DNA from: Trichomonas vaginalis G3
Lineage: Eukaryota; Parabasalia; Trichomonadida; Trichomonadidae
Length of the DNA: 64,000 nt
Direction: 5' to 3'
Assembly: GCF_026262505.1 (NCBI RefSeq)
Contig: NC_067208.1
Coordinates: 10,177,962 to 10,241,961, forward strand
The position numbers were made by a program, and so were the translations under genes. A model generated the notes under the pieces. It did not search any database. It saw only the letters and a program-made list of their open reading frames with translations, and had not been told where the DNA came from. Below, piece after piece: positions 53,951-63,823 of this stretch (position 1 is its first letter; the number at the start of each line of letters is the position of its first letter).

Positions 53951-54865
53951 ATGCATATTAAAGAAGAAGACAATGACACCGATTTAGGAGCATCATATGA
54001 TCCATATAGATATAAAGCTCGTTCTTACAAGGATATGGTTGATCCTTTTTCAAGTATTATTAAAAATGAAGAAAAAGAAATAGAATCAGAAATATATGGC
54101 ACTATATTTACTTTACAAATCATGTCAAAGAGCATGTCATCCTACGAAATCTATATGCTAATTGAAGATAAATTAAATATTGAAATCGAAGATTTAACAA
54201 TAATCAAAGATAACAAAGGAAAATACACAGGACTAGTAATAGTTCAACTTCGAGAGAAAGTTTCGAAATCTCAACTTCAACAATTAGAAACTATTCAATT
54301 TAAAGGAAAATCTATTGCTACACAACTATATACAAGCGAACAAGAGTATAAAGAGTTTATAAAATCGATAGTTTTACAGAAATTACAGCTTATTACTTTA
54401 CCAATGTTGAAATCAGTTCCATTAGTATATGTTTACAACTTTGAAGGAGATCAAAACGATATAAAGGAAGTATTCTCACAGGTAGGTACTATTTTGCTTG
54501 CTGAACAGAAGAAAGACTACTTTATTTTGTATTTTTCAAGTGAATTTGAGGCAATTCAGGCTTCTAGGCTATTAAATCTAAGTATGATTAATGGGAAAGA
54601 GATAAAATTAACTCTATTCTATCCTAGATCAGTTGAAAGGTCTTTTGGCATCAGATTTTGCAATGATATAAATATTATCTTGAATATGATTAAAAAATTC
54701 GGAAAAATCGAATCATCGAAGCAATACCAAGATGGAACTATCTATATACTAATGGAAAACTCGAAATCTTCAAAGAAAGCTTGTCTTTGGCTAAATAACA
54801 AAAAAATTGATTGTTCTTACATCTCCACGTTCTTTATCAAATACAATGAATACAAGAAAGCTTGA
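53951..54865 (+). CDS. RRM-like RNA-binding protein
   Basis: A 304-residue protein with three stretches of beta-alpha-beta pattern like divergent RNA-recognition motifs. The first is near 50-125 (TIFTLQIMSKSMSSYEIYML with a later GKSIATQLY). The second is near 155-230 (PLVYVYNFEGDQNDIKEVFS, then KKDYFILYFSSEFEAIQASR) and is the most RRM-like. The third is near 233-295 (FGIRFCNDINIILNMIKKFG, then DGTIYILMENSKSSKKA). The aromatic RNP1 residues are only partly kept. The start is ATG 53951 (MHIKEEDN); the 21-codon upstream extension opens at a TTG. The acidic N-terminus with SYDPYRYKARSYKDM is unassigned. A splicing or mRNA role is possible but unproven. It is divergent from the Sey1-like gene. 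Confidence 0.65.
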   Translation: MHIKEEDNDTDLGASYDPYRYKARSYKDMVDPFSSIIKNEEKEIESEIYGTIFTLQIMSKSMSSYEIYMLIEDKLNIEIEDLTIIKDNKGKYTGLVIVQLREKVSKSQLQQLETIQFKGKSIATQLYTSEQEYKEFIKSIVLQKLQLITLPMLKSVPLVYVYNFEGDQNDIKEVFSQVGTILLAEQKKDYFILYFSSEFEAIQASRLLNLSMINGKEIKLTLFYPRSVERSFGIRFCNDINIILNMIKKFGKIESSKQYQDGTIYILMENSKSSKKACLWLNNKKIDCSYISTFFIKYNEYKKA

Positions 54866-55330
54866 AATCATATGAATCATTTGCTTATTTCAAACAAATT
54901 TTCAAAAATTAAATTTATTTTTATTAATTTTCCAAAATACATTGATTTTGGAAATGTATTAATGAGAATTTAGGTATTAATTATATTTGTTAGTTCTTTT
55001 TTTAGCTTTCAGAAAAGAATATTCAAAATTTGTTTTAAAAAATCATGAAATGAATGATTCTTTGTTATACACATAAAAATATATACTCTTTCTAGCACTT
55101 TATTATATGCAACAATCTATTTATTTTATTTTCTCAATAAAATGGACTGTTTATGATCATTATTATACATTAAGTTTGAAGAGATATGCAGGATGTTTTA
55201 CATGATATCAACATGTAGAATCATTAATCTTTTGATTTTTCTATCTGCAAATGATTTATGATTTCATAAATATGTTGGTAAAATCATTAAATTTTACTAT
55301 CAATTAATTCATCATCAAAGTTTCCATTTC
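54866..55330. other. Intergenic region between convergent genes
   Basis: Very AT-rich 3' flanks; nothing recognised. Confidence 0.5.
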
Positions 55331-56409
55331 TTATTGATTTGTTGGTAATCCTAGATATCTTGATGGAATGGATTCATAGTCAATGGAGTTTGGATTAGGA
55401 TTTCGATGTAATCGATAGAATTTCCATTTCAGTGATACATATTGATCATGCATCGCACATCCTGGATTCATTTCGATTCTGATTTTGTGATTTCCTCGTT
55501 CGAAATATTTCTTCGGACTTTCAAAATCACTCATCGCTGGATCTTCATCACATGAATAAATGTCTTCAGTAAGATTTCCTCCTTCAATCTCAACATCATC
55601 GATATATAGTTTGCTCTCTGGTGAAGAAACTAAGTGAAATTGGAGATCTGTGTTCTGTGGAACAAACAATGTTGATTCAATATAAACTTTAGCATATGAT
55701 TCACTCATTTCAATCATGTCGATGTTTTCATAAACTTGTGATGCTGATATCAAATTTTCGTTGTATTTCGATGTCATCTGAACACCTCGCTTCCCTTCTT
55801 CGAAAACATACTTAGATTGATCTTCACAGAAGATATTGTCCTTGAATTGATCACAATCACATCCAATTCCATCTGAAGTTCTTCCATATTCTGGTGATCC
55901 ATTTTCATTACAATATGCATCATTCTTCTTCTCGCACGTATCTGTGTAATAACCAGGCAAGCAATCATCTGTTAAACAATCTATTAACACCGAATTTGAT
56001 GAATCAATAATTTGACCATTGATTTTAGCTTGAACTTTTGGAGAAAATATTGTGTTTCCTGAGACAACAAATGGATAGCATCTATTTGCTATTAAGTCCA
56101 AATTTTGATAATCATGTAGTGCATCACAAATAGAACCACTTTACTTACATATGGTTTCTCAAAATTAAATGAACAAGCAACTTTATTTACTGAACTTGCA
56201 ACTAAGGTATATGTTCCAGTGGATTTAGGACAGAATGATCCTGATATTGTTGTCCAAGTATTTTTATCAGCTATTAAATAATAGGAACTAACATTGTAAC
56301 GGTGTTCTGACTCTTTAAAATACTTTAAAACACCTTGAGCACCATTGCTCTTGAACGTACAATTGTTCGGAGGGAAAGTGATATCTTCAAGAATAAGAAA
56401 CAAAAGCAT
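55331..56409 (-). pseudogene. PA14-type surface protein gene in two frames
   Basis: The sequence resembles the T. vaginalis family of PA14-domain cell-surface proteins. A first beta-rich module (WTTISGSFCPKSTGTYTLVA) is followed by a cysteine-rich EGF-like stretch (LTDDCLPGYYTDTCEKK and GIGCDCDQFKDNIFCEDQ) and a second PA14-like module (NTDLQFHLVSSPESKLYIDD, then FERGNHKIRIEMNPGC). The homologous sequence is spread over two overlapping reading frames, so this is either a pseudogene or carries a base-calling error. The overlap lacks the ACTAAC-type branch/acceptor of T. vaginalis introns. The leader starting MLLFLILEDITF is a poor signal peptide and no membrane anchor follows, so the remnant may already be shortened at both ends. 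Confidence 0.6.
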
Positions 56410-56895
56410 TTCAATAAATTTTGATTCCACTTAAATGCCGGTAAATGATGCGACTTTGCGTATAATTGAGAGTAATTTAGGCATTCAATTTTTAAGTCAA
56501 TAAAATGAGTTTTTGTCAGATCATAATAGGAATTCTTAGATATTTATATTTGGCTAATCGCCAATTTTGAAAATAGATTCAATTTTTGAAAGGGTAAGGC
56601 CATAGAATTGAAAAGAAGGAGTGGGGGACAAACTCGCCCATTGTCACTTTTCATTAACCTTAAACTTGTAATTTTCATTATTTTTAATTAACCTTATTTC
56701 TTTCCCAATTCCTGATTTATTTTATTCACTTACTATTAAAAGTCACATTTTAATAAAATATAATAATTTATTTATAGCATTTTTTACTATACTGTAATAA
56801 AAAATTAATTATAATAAATTAAATGTTTATTAAATCAAATGTTTTCTTTGCAATAATATTTTTAATGTTGAGTAAACAATGTTGGGATCAAGTGT
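56410..56895. other. Intergenic DNA upstream of the PA14-type gene
   Basis: It contains a TGTCACTTTT (minus-strand AAAAGTGACA) near 56640, about 230 bases before the PA14-type start. No gene is seen. Confidence 0.45.
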
Positions 56896-57167
56896 GTAAT
56901 AAACAGAAATTCATCAAAAGTGACAGCTCTCAATTTTTTGACATTTGTAAATTCTAAATTGAATGAGAAAAATGAAATAATACTAAGCATAATACAATAT
57001 TCTAGATTTAATTATAATTAGGAAAAAGTTAGTTTTGAGAGTACTTTTCATAGGCATATAGAATGAAATCTTCTGAAAAATAATATCACATAAACTCATA
57101 TTATTTTCTAATATATAACTATTTTATATAAAAATCAAATTCAATGATCTTAAAAGCGAAGGATAAA
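56896..57167 (+). mobile_element. Partial second copy of the palindromic TIR element
   Basis: The sequence matches the left 270 bases of the element at 3521, starting at the same GTAATAAACAG terminus and ending at GAAGGATAAA, where the homopolymer run and the Maverick begin. I see only very few base differences over this length, so the two copies are closely related and probably recent. The right part of the copy is not in the window; it would lie beyond the Maverick. Confidence 0.85.
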
Positions 57168-57457
57168 TATGATAAAAAAAAAAAAAAAAAAAAAAAAGGG
57201 AGTGGGGCTTCCAGGCACTTCGTGCCCTCTAGCCCCGAAGATGTTTAGTATAAATGAAGTTTTTATTCGGAAAATTGTTAGTCTTCTGGTGTGAATTCGG
57301 AGGACTCTTCTTCTTCCTCCATTGCTTCTGGGAAGAAGCCTTCTTCTGGGTCGAAAACATTATATAATGTGTCGCTTTTCACAAATTATATATGTTTTCA
57401 TGTTTTGTCACTTTTCTGTCACTTTTCAGGAAAAAACATTTTTATTATTATATATAA

Positions 57458-58290
57458 ATGAATTTTACAAAACCACCGTTACCGTTCTTTGGAAATAAGA
57501 GTAGATGTAAAGATATTATATTGAGAGAACTTAAGAAACTACCGAATGGTCTAACATTTGTAGATTTGTTCGGTGGAAGTTTCTATATATCCCATTTGTG
57601 CCATATAATATTCCCAGACTCAAAGATTATATGCAATGACTTCGACAACTATATGGACCGTCTCAAACATATACCAGACACAAACAATATATTGAAAGAG
57701 TTAAAAGAAAAGATACCTATAGGTAAGATGGAACGTATACCATTAGATAACAAAAATATTGTGAGAGAGGTTTTGAAAAAAGCAGAATATATAGACTGGA
57801 ATAGTATATCTGCTAGACTATTATATAGTGGTGCTATAAGAGTTCATGACATTGAAACACTTATGTCAAAAGTTTTATATCTTAACTATACAAATGTTTT
57901 CAAAGAGGACATAGATAAATATATTGAGGGTATAGAGTTTGTGAGATGTCATTGGACAGATTTGTATGAAAAATATAAAGACAAGGAAAATGTTTTCTTT
58001 ATAGTGGACCCGCCGTTCTATAACACATGGATTTTCAATACCAAGTAGACTGGACTTTGAGAGACTCTTTAGAAACTTTAGACGTTTTACATAACCATCC
58101 ATGCTTTTACTTTACATCCGATAAAAGTGGTTTGGAAACCGTTATGAGATGGTTAGAGGACATACATGACTATGAGTTTATATATGACAAGATAGAATAT
58201 GAGAGAGGTCCTATAAACTGGAGAAAGTGTCATAACAAAGAAATTTTATTAGTAAGTAAATGTGGTTTGAAATCGGACTACTTGTTTTAG
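57458..58290 (+). pseudogene. D12-class DNA adenine methyltransferase remnant (Maverick)
   Basis: The family is recognisable from PFFGNKSRCKDIILREL and DLFGGSFYISHLCH (the AdoMet-binding F-x-G-G-S motif) at the start, and from the DPPF catalytic motif of the DPPY type later. Such enzymes methylate adenine at N6 in DNA, and T. vaginalis Mavericks are a known context for them. The gene is broken. Upstream lie several GTCACTTTT motifs (57400-57430) and an A+T stretch with ATTTTTA directly before the start. Confidence 0.8.
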
Positions 58291-58414
58291 GTTTTTTCCA
58301 TTGTGTCATTTATTTCTTTGACGTGGCAGAAAAGTACAGAGAATATGAAGATGAACCAATGCCTGCAAATGTTCAGTATATGTACTCGTAAGAGATATTT
58401 TTATCTAATATTAA

Positions 58415-58726
58415 ATGGACGCACAGAACTTAGCGAATGCACAGCAACCTGGACAACCAAACCCAGAGAATATTCCAAATGAAGTTAGAATACAAACTGC
58501 AATGGCAAACTATGGTCAAGTGCCAACAGATGTACAAATGCAAACTGCCATGTCAAATGACGCTGCGTTAGGTTTGCCACCATGGTATGCAAATATGAGA
58601 TGGAAAGAGTTTTATACAAACCCTGAAGTGGGATATAAACAACTTTATGCAGATGACGCGAACACAGGAGTTGACCCAGAATATGTTTTCTACCAGAGGA
58701 GAAAAGAATGTATGAGCTCCAGTTAA
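58415..58726 (+). CDS. Maverick small protein, unknown
   Basis: About 103 residues, rich in N, Q and P at the start (QNLANAQQPGQPN), with two copies of a short repeat (VRIQTAMANYG and VQMQTAMSNDA) and an aromatic C-terminal half. I recognise no family. The ATG is preceded by ATTTTTATCTAATATTAA, as with other genes of the element. It belongs to the fossil Maverick and nothing is inferred about function. Confidence 0.5.
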   Translation: MDAQNLANAQQPGQPNPENIPNEVRIQTAMANYGQVPTDVQMQTAMSNDAALGLPPWYANMRWKEFYTNPEVGYKQLYADDANTGVDPEYVFYQRRKECMSSS

Positions 58727-58793
58727 AGAATGCTATGGAACTCAACAGGAAACGTAAGAGACTAGGCGGACATTAGATTTTTACATATAGTAA

Positions 58794-59036
58794 ATGGGTT
58801 TCTTCAGTAAGATAGGAAACTTCTTTCGAAATGTTGGAAGAGGTATATGGAATGGAATAAAAACCGTAGGAAGAGGAATTTGGAACGGTGTCAAAAATAT
58901 TGGTAAAAGGGTAGGTCAGTTTGTTGGTATTATACCTAAAGACCCTGAACCAGAAGAACAAGCTCCTGTTATACAACAGCCTGAACCTGCACCACAGTCT
59001 AGTTGGCAACCAAATCCAACACCTCAACCGTATTAA
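58794..59036 (+). CDS. Maverick amphipathic minor-virion-like protein
   Basis: An 80-residue protein whose first half is an amphipathic, glycine-punctuated basic helix (FFSKIGNFFRNVGRG followed by two IWNG repeats), like the membrane-active minor capsid proteins of Polintons and adenoviruses (pVI type). The second half is a proline/glutamine tail. The similarity is in character, not alignment. The start follows ATTTTTACATATAGTAA. It is part of the fossil element. Confidence 0.55.
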   Translation: MGFFSKIGNFFRNVGRGIWNGIKTVGRGIWNGVKNIGKRVGQFVGIIPKDPEPEEQAPVIQQPEPAPQSSWQPNPTPQPY

Positions 59037-59099
59037 AAAATTATATTTTTACCGTTCGATAGTAGTTGTATATGAAACTAAGTTCTAAGTAAAAGCATG

Positions 59100-59888
59100 G
59101 TATAATGGAATTATTCTTTTTCTTCCATCTGTAGTAAACCATACTTGAAAGTCTGAAATACTTCCACTTGGTGGTTCGTATAACTTTGTAGGTTTTTCGT
59201 AAAAGTCATTTGCCAAGCATAAGAAAGAGTTTTGGGCGCCAGAAAATGAAGCATGAACAATAATAGCAGCTGGGTCGAAAACATCTTTAAATAAATATGG
59301 TTCATCTCTTGCATATCGACTGTAAATATTTGCTAAAGGAAGTTCGACTTTGATTTAACATTCTTTGCAAATAATACCATGACATTGCAGTGAATTCTGT
59401 ATATATTTGTTCGTCTTTATTTGGATTTTTTTCGTAGATTTGAAATGACACTTGTGAATTTTGTTTTGTCATATACAATTCTCACATAAAGTGTGCTCTC
59501 GGTATTTGCATATTCATCAGCATATTTTGCATAACATGAATTTATTTTATCTTCTATATTTTTTAACGCAGTCTGTAGAGAAGATGAAAGGTCAACTTGT
59601 ATTAGCTCAATTTCTTCCCACATTTTTCGTTTCCCTTCAGATATATAATCTATATGAAACCTTACAATAAATGGAAAAACTTTTATCTTCTACAGACACA
59701 AACTTCATTCTACGAAAGCCAATAGCTTTTGTGACAGATGGGTCTCTTAGCCATCTTAATGGGTAGTCAAAACGATAGCCTTCATGCTTTACGGTCTCTG
59801 TCTCAAACTTTTGACCGACATTAGTAAAAAGTTCATCTAATGGTTTAGTTGTAGCAACTCTTGAATTTTCTTTTTCTATTGGAAGCAT
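59100..59888 (-). pseudogene. Maverick minus-strand protein remnant, unknown
   Basis: A minus-strand stretch whose coding-like sequence begins with MLPIEKENSRVATTKPLDEL and includes RFDYPLRWLRDP. Its composition is normal for a protein but I recognise no family; a structural virion role would be a guess. It is broken. The start is preceded by TTTTTATTCTAGATAAAAT, the same type of leader as the plus-strand genes of the element. Confidence 0.4.
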
Positions 59889-59958
59889 ATTTTATCTAGA
59901 ATAAAAAGTCGAAAGATATTGCTTCCATGAGAGAAATACAACACAACGACAACTCATT

Positions 59959-61450
59959 ATGCAAGCTCTAAATAAGAACACAACAAACTTTTCAAACTAT
60001 TCTAAGATATCTGAGTCATTGAAAGAAGGAAACTTAAAACTGACATTAAACCCAATGACAGATGAGTTTCTGTTTCAAGACAATAAGAACCATACTGTCT
60101 GTATAAATCCAACAAAAGGAACTTTAAACGAGAAACCTATATCTGAACTTCTTTTGAAAGCAGATATTGACAACAAAGCTGACAAAGAATATGTAGACGA
60201 TGCAATAGCAAAAGAAGAAGAAAGAGCTAACAATGCTTATGCAACAAAAGAACATACTCATCCTGAACTAGCAGACAAAACATATGTTGACAAATAAAAT
60301 GTCAAGTGAAGTGACAAGAGCTGAAAACGAATATTCTAAAAAACTCATACACATTCTATATCTGAAATAACAGACTTACAAGAAACCTTAAACAGTAAAA
60401 GTGCCGTGGACATACACATACCATTGCAAATATTACAAACTTACAAGAAACCTTAAACAGTAAAAGTGCCGTTGGACATACACATACCATTGCAAATATT
60501 ACAAACTTACAAGAAACCTTAAACAGGAAAAGTGACGTTGGACATACACATACATCTTCTGAAATAACAGACTTAAACGTTACCTTGAAAGAAAGCAGAT
60601 AAAACATATGTCAATGAAATATACCAAAGTTTGATAGGAACAACGAAAAATATTGAAACTATTTGTTGGTGACTTTTCTGTCAATGAAGAAAACAAATAT
60701 TTAGATGGGAGTTTGTACACTCCTTAAAAAATGGTATACGGTATAAACTCATTCCGAAAATATAACAATGAAATGTATGTAGGCTATATAAAGAATGATG
60801 GTACACAAGTTAAAGTTCCATTAGACAAACAACTGCTACTTAAACTTATATGGAGACGAACAAAAGAAATATTTAAGAGTTATGAAATGGCAGATATGAC
60901 ATTGCCTGACCCAGCTCCAGCACCATATTATTATGACTATGGTGTTGACGCACGTGTAGACCCAAAAAAGCAAACATTATATTTAGAATTATTAGATATA
61001 AAAGATATAATGCAATAGAAAAAACGAGAATAGTATACTATTATGAAGATGACAGAAATAAATATTATAGTCAAGATTGTACATACCCTGAAAACATAAG
61101 ATTATATTATAAAAAATATTCTGACACAAACCAAGAAGAAACCTGAAATAGTTGCACTATATTTTAAGTTCAAAAGAGACAATCCATATAATGTCTCATA
61201 TGTTTGATTTAATGAACCCAGTAGGTTCTATTTATACATCTATGAAGCAAGAGGTCCTCAAGTAATGTTTGGTGTTGGGGCATGGGAACAAATAGTCGAC
61301 AGGTTTTTGTATTGTGCAAACTCTTCAAAGGAAACAGGTGGAAGTAAAACGATTTCAGGTGAAAATTTACCTGCACACAGTCACTACATAGATTTAAGTA
61401 CATCTCAAGCAGGTTGGCATAAGCATAGATATTGGGATTGGTCGGAATGA
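59959..61450 (+). pseudogene. Maverick tail-fibre-like region
   Basis: Phage-tail-fibre-like sequence. An N-terminal part (MQALNKNTTNFSNYSKISES on) is followed by a stretch of DNA repeats with a period of about 66 bp (60371-60560), encoding short L-Q-E-T-L-N-S-K and G-H-T-H type motifs found in fibre shafts. A collar-like part has VGAWEQIVDRFLYC and GENLPAHSHYI, the G-E-N-L-P-x-H-x-H pattern of tail-collar tips. An unassigned small protein frame (60731-61018) lies between. Tail-fibre homologues are a known peculiarity of trichomonad Mavericks. Broken in several places. Confidence 0.65.
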
Positions 61451-61624
61451 CAAAAGGTCAAGGATATGATGTTAAAGACGACGTTAAGTTTGCTATAAAT
61501 TGTTACTGGATGACACTCAGGAGAAGGAAACCATACACATTTCGTTTCAGGATATACACAAACAACGGGACAAAGTAAAGAATACATGCCACCTTACATG
61601 AAGTTTACGCATGGTATAGAATTG

Positions 61625-62660
61625 CTTAGTCGTCATTTTCAACTTCTTTAGCATATTCGTCAGGAGTTGTCTTATATTTGTTAGGAACTGTTTTTGAAAG
61701 TATACCACCTTGAACTTTGACAAGTTTGAAACGAGGTCTGACAATAGTCGTTTTATCTTCTGCTTGCAGTGTGTACATTTTGCCATGTTTGCCTAAAACT
61801 TCATAATATTCTCTTGTATACTTTCTTCTATTTTTACGAACACGAATGTGAGTACCTGTCGGGTTCCCATTGTTGTCATAGTCAATAGTATTTTCATATG
61901 GGTCGCGTTTAGGTATTTCTATTTTACTTTGTCACCTTTCTGAAGTTTGAAGCCCGGCATTCTTTCTTGTTTGTCTCTTTTGACTAAATTATTAAATATA
62001 TAGTCTTTCTCTAAGTCAGGGTTGTTTTTCATTTCTTCGGGGGAGTGGTTTCCCAAACCTTTTTGTTTACGGCTATTGTAAATATTTAAAACTTGTCTCA
62101 TCTTTGCCATGGAGAAGTGTCTATACTTGTCGTCATATGACATTTCATTTGCTTCACCACCTTGTGGTTGGTTTAAGTCTCTTAACATTTTTATACAACC
62201 GTCAATGACACCAGAGCAGAATGGTTTTGGTCGACAATGAAATATTGGTTTACATTTTTTGAACGCAGATAGTTTTTTACATCATCTGATTTGAAAGAAC
62301 TTTCATAGTCAGATGTCAGTTTTGTTGGATGGTATTTGTCAACGAATATTGTCAAAGCAGTTTTCACATCTAAAATATTTTTGGACCATAATGGTATGGC
62401 TTCACAGTATCTTTGTTTTGACCGACAAATATTAGCCAGTATGGTGGTCCATCTTCTCTATACCTCGGAATGTTTTCCAAGATATCCATAAACCAAGCAT
62501 TTGGTGTTGAACTAAAGATTTTTATCATGAGTGCTTTTTTTGTTGCCTTAGAAACATAGGGGCCTTGTTTGGATTCGTCATTTTTACCCCATAAGAAATG
62601 GGTTATTTGGCGCATTAGCAGGAGTTGCATCCAGATTTTTGCCCGCAGTTGGAACAATAG
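61625..62660 (-). pseudogene. Maverick integrase remnant
   Basis: A minus-strand retroviral-type (rve, DDE) integrase. Core-like sequence such as FMDILENIPRYREDG and FVGQNKDTVKPYHYG is seen in the upstream part, and a basic, chromo-like C-terminal part includes GFKLQKGDKVK and GTHIRVRKNRR. In Mavericks this enzyme inserts the element with 5-6 bp target duplications. The gene is broken. Confidence 0.75.
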
Positions 62661-62691
62661 CCAGAGGTGTATTTGAGTTGGAAGGAAGATT

Positions 62692-63009
62692 TTGAGTACA
62701 TTAGGTATACTTAAAGAGAAAGCACAACCTATTATACAAACTGTACAGAAAGGTTGGGATGTAGCACGAGATGCAGCAAATCTTATTCCAAATCCTGAAA
62801 CAAGAGGAAAAGTTCAAGGATGGATGGACAATGTAGGAAGACAAGCAGGAAACTATTATAACAAAGCAAATGACTACTATAACCAAGCAGGACACTATAT
62901 GGACCAAGGTGAAAGATTCTTTAACAGAGGATATAACCATGCACAACAATGGGTAAACAATAACCAACCTCAACCGCCTCAAACGTGGGAATGTAAATTT
63001 TTTTACTGA
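62692..63009 (+). CDS. Maverick small helical protein, unknown
   Basis: About 105 residues, helical with repeated N-Y-Y-N and D-Y-Y-N aromatic-asparagine stretches (AGNYYNKANDYYNQAGHYMD) and a P/Q-rich end. I know of no family. It is immediately followed by another small frame whose leader reads TTTTTACTGAGATGAA. It lies in the fossil element, and its exact start is uncertain. Confidence 0.4.
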   Translation: MSTLGILKEKAQPIIQTVQKGWDVARDAANLIPNPETRGKVQGWMDNVGRQAGNYYNKANDYYNQAGHYMDQGERFFNRGYNHAQQWVNNNQPQPPQTWECKFFY

Positions 63010-63187
63010 GATGAAATGAACAATACAGCATTGAGACAAATGGGTTCAAGATGGATTTGTCGACTTCCAGCAGTTACACAACGTGTTTGTCAAGTTCTTC
63101 CTATACCTCAGGAAGTTTTAGACCGACTTAAAAAACAACAAAAACCAGTTGAAAACAAACCAAACTAAAATTTTTTACTGAGATGAA

Positions 63188-63764
63188 ATGACCGAAGAAG
63201 TTGAAACGGTAGATTTGACACCACAAACAAAAAGTTCAGAAACCATTGTCAAAACCTGTCAAAGAACTTACAGATGAAGAGAAAAATTCAATAATAGAAA
63301 GTGCCAGGTCTGGAAATAAAACCCTAACTATAAAGTCACTTTTCATAGAAATGGAACGGCTAGTATCTCAAAAAAGAAACAGACTCTCACAAATAAAATA
63401 TTGAAGTCTGAAGGAGCTTTCGAGACAACAGATGAAAAGTTTACTTCACTGACCATCAGTTCATTATAGAACATCTCATTGACTTAGAGTCGAAATATTC
63501 TAAACTTTACAACAAACACAAAAGTTGAAAGGAAAACAAAAACAAATGGCATATGATATTTATGAAGATGTTGACGACACAACTGTTCCTGCAGGTGAAG
63601 TAAAGTCAGAGGAACCGAAAAGTGACGAAAAACCGATAGAAGAAGAAAAACCAAAAACTGAAGATAAACCAAAACCAAAGTTTAGTTTCCAAACTAAACC
63701 AAGTCAACCTTCATTAGCTGGTAGGGTTGGCGTCAAAGACTTATGGCAGCAGGCGTTATGTTAA
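63188..63764 (+). pseudogene. Maverick lysine/proline-rich protein remnant
   Basis: The stretch contains an acidic-basic low-complexity region (EEPKSDEKPIEEEKPKTEDK, then KPKFSFQTKPSQPSLAGRVG). Such sequences occur in virion core or scaffold-like proteins, but I make no firm assignment. The first ATG follows TTTTTACTGAGATGAA, a leader identical to that at about 63000. Broken. Confidence 0.4.
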
Positions 63765-63823
63765 GTAAAGAAAAAAACATTTTTTTATTTTTATAAAAAT
63801 GCCCCCATATATAGAGTAATGAG

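Noticed and set aside
56092-56160. Intron in the PA14-type gene
   Set aside because: A GTAAGT-like sequence is present, but the conserved ACTAAC-type branch/acceptor of T. vaginalis introns is missing.
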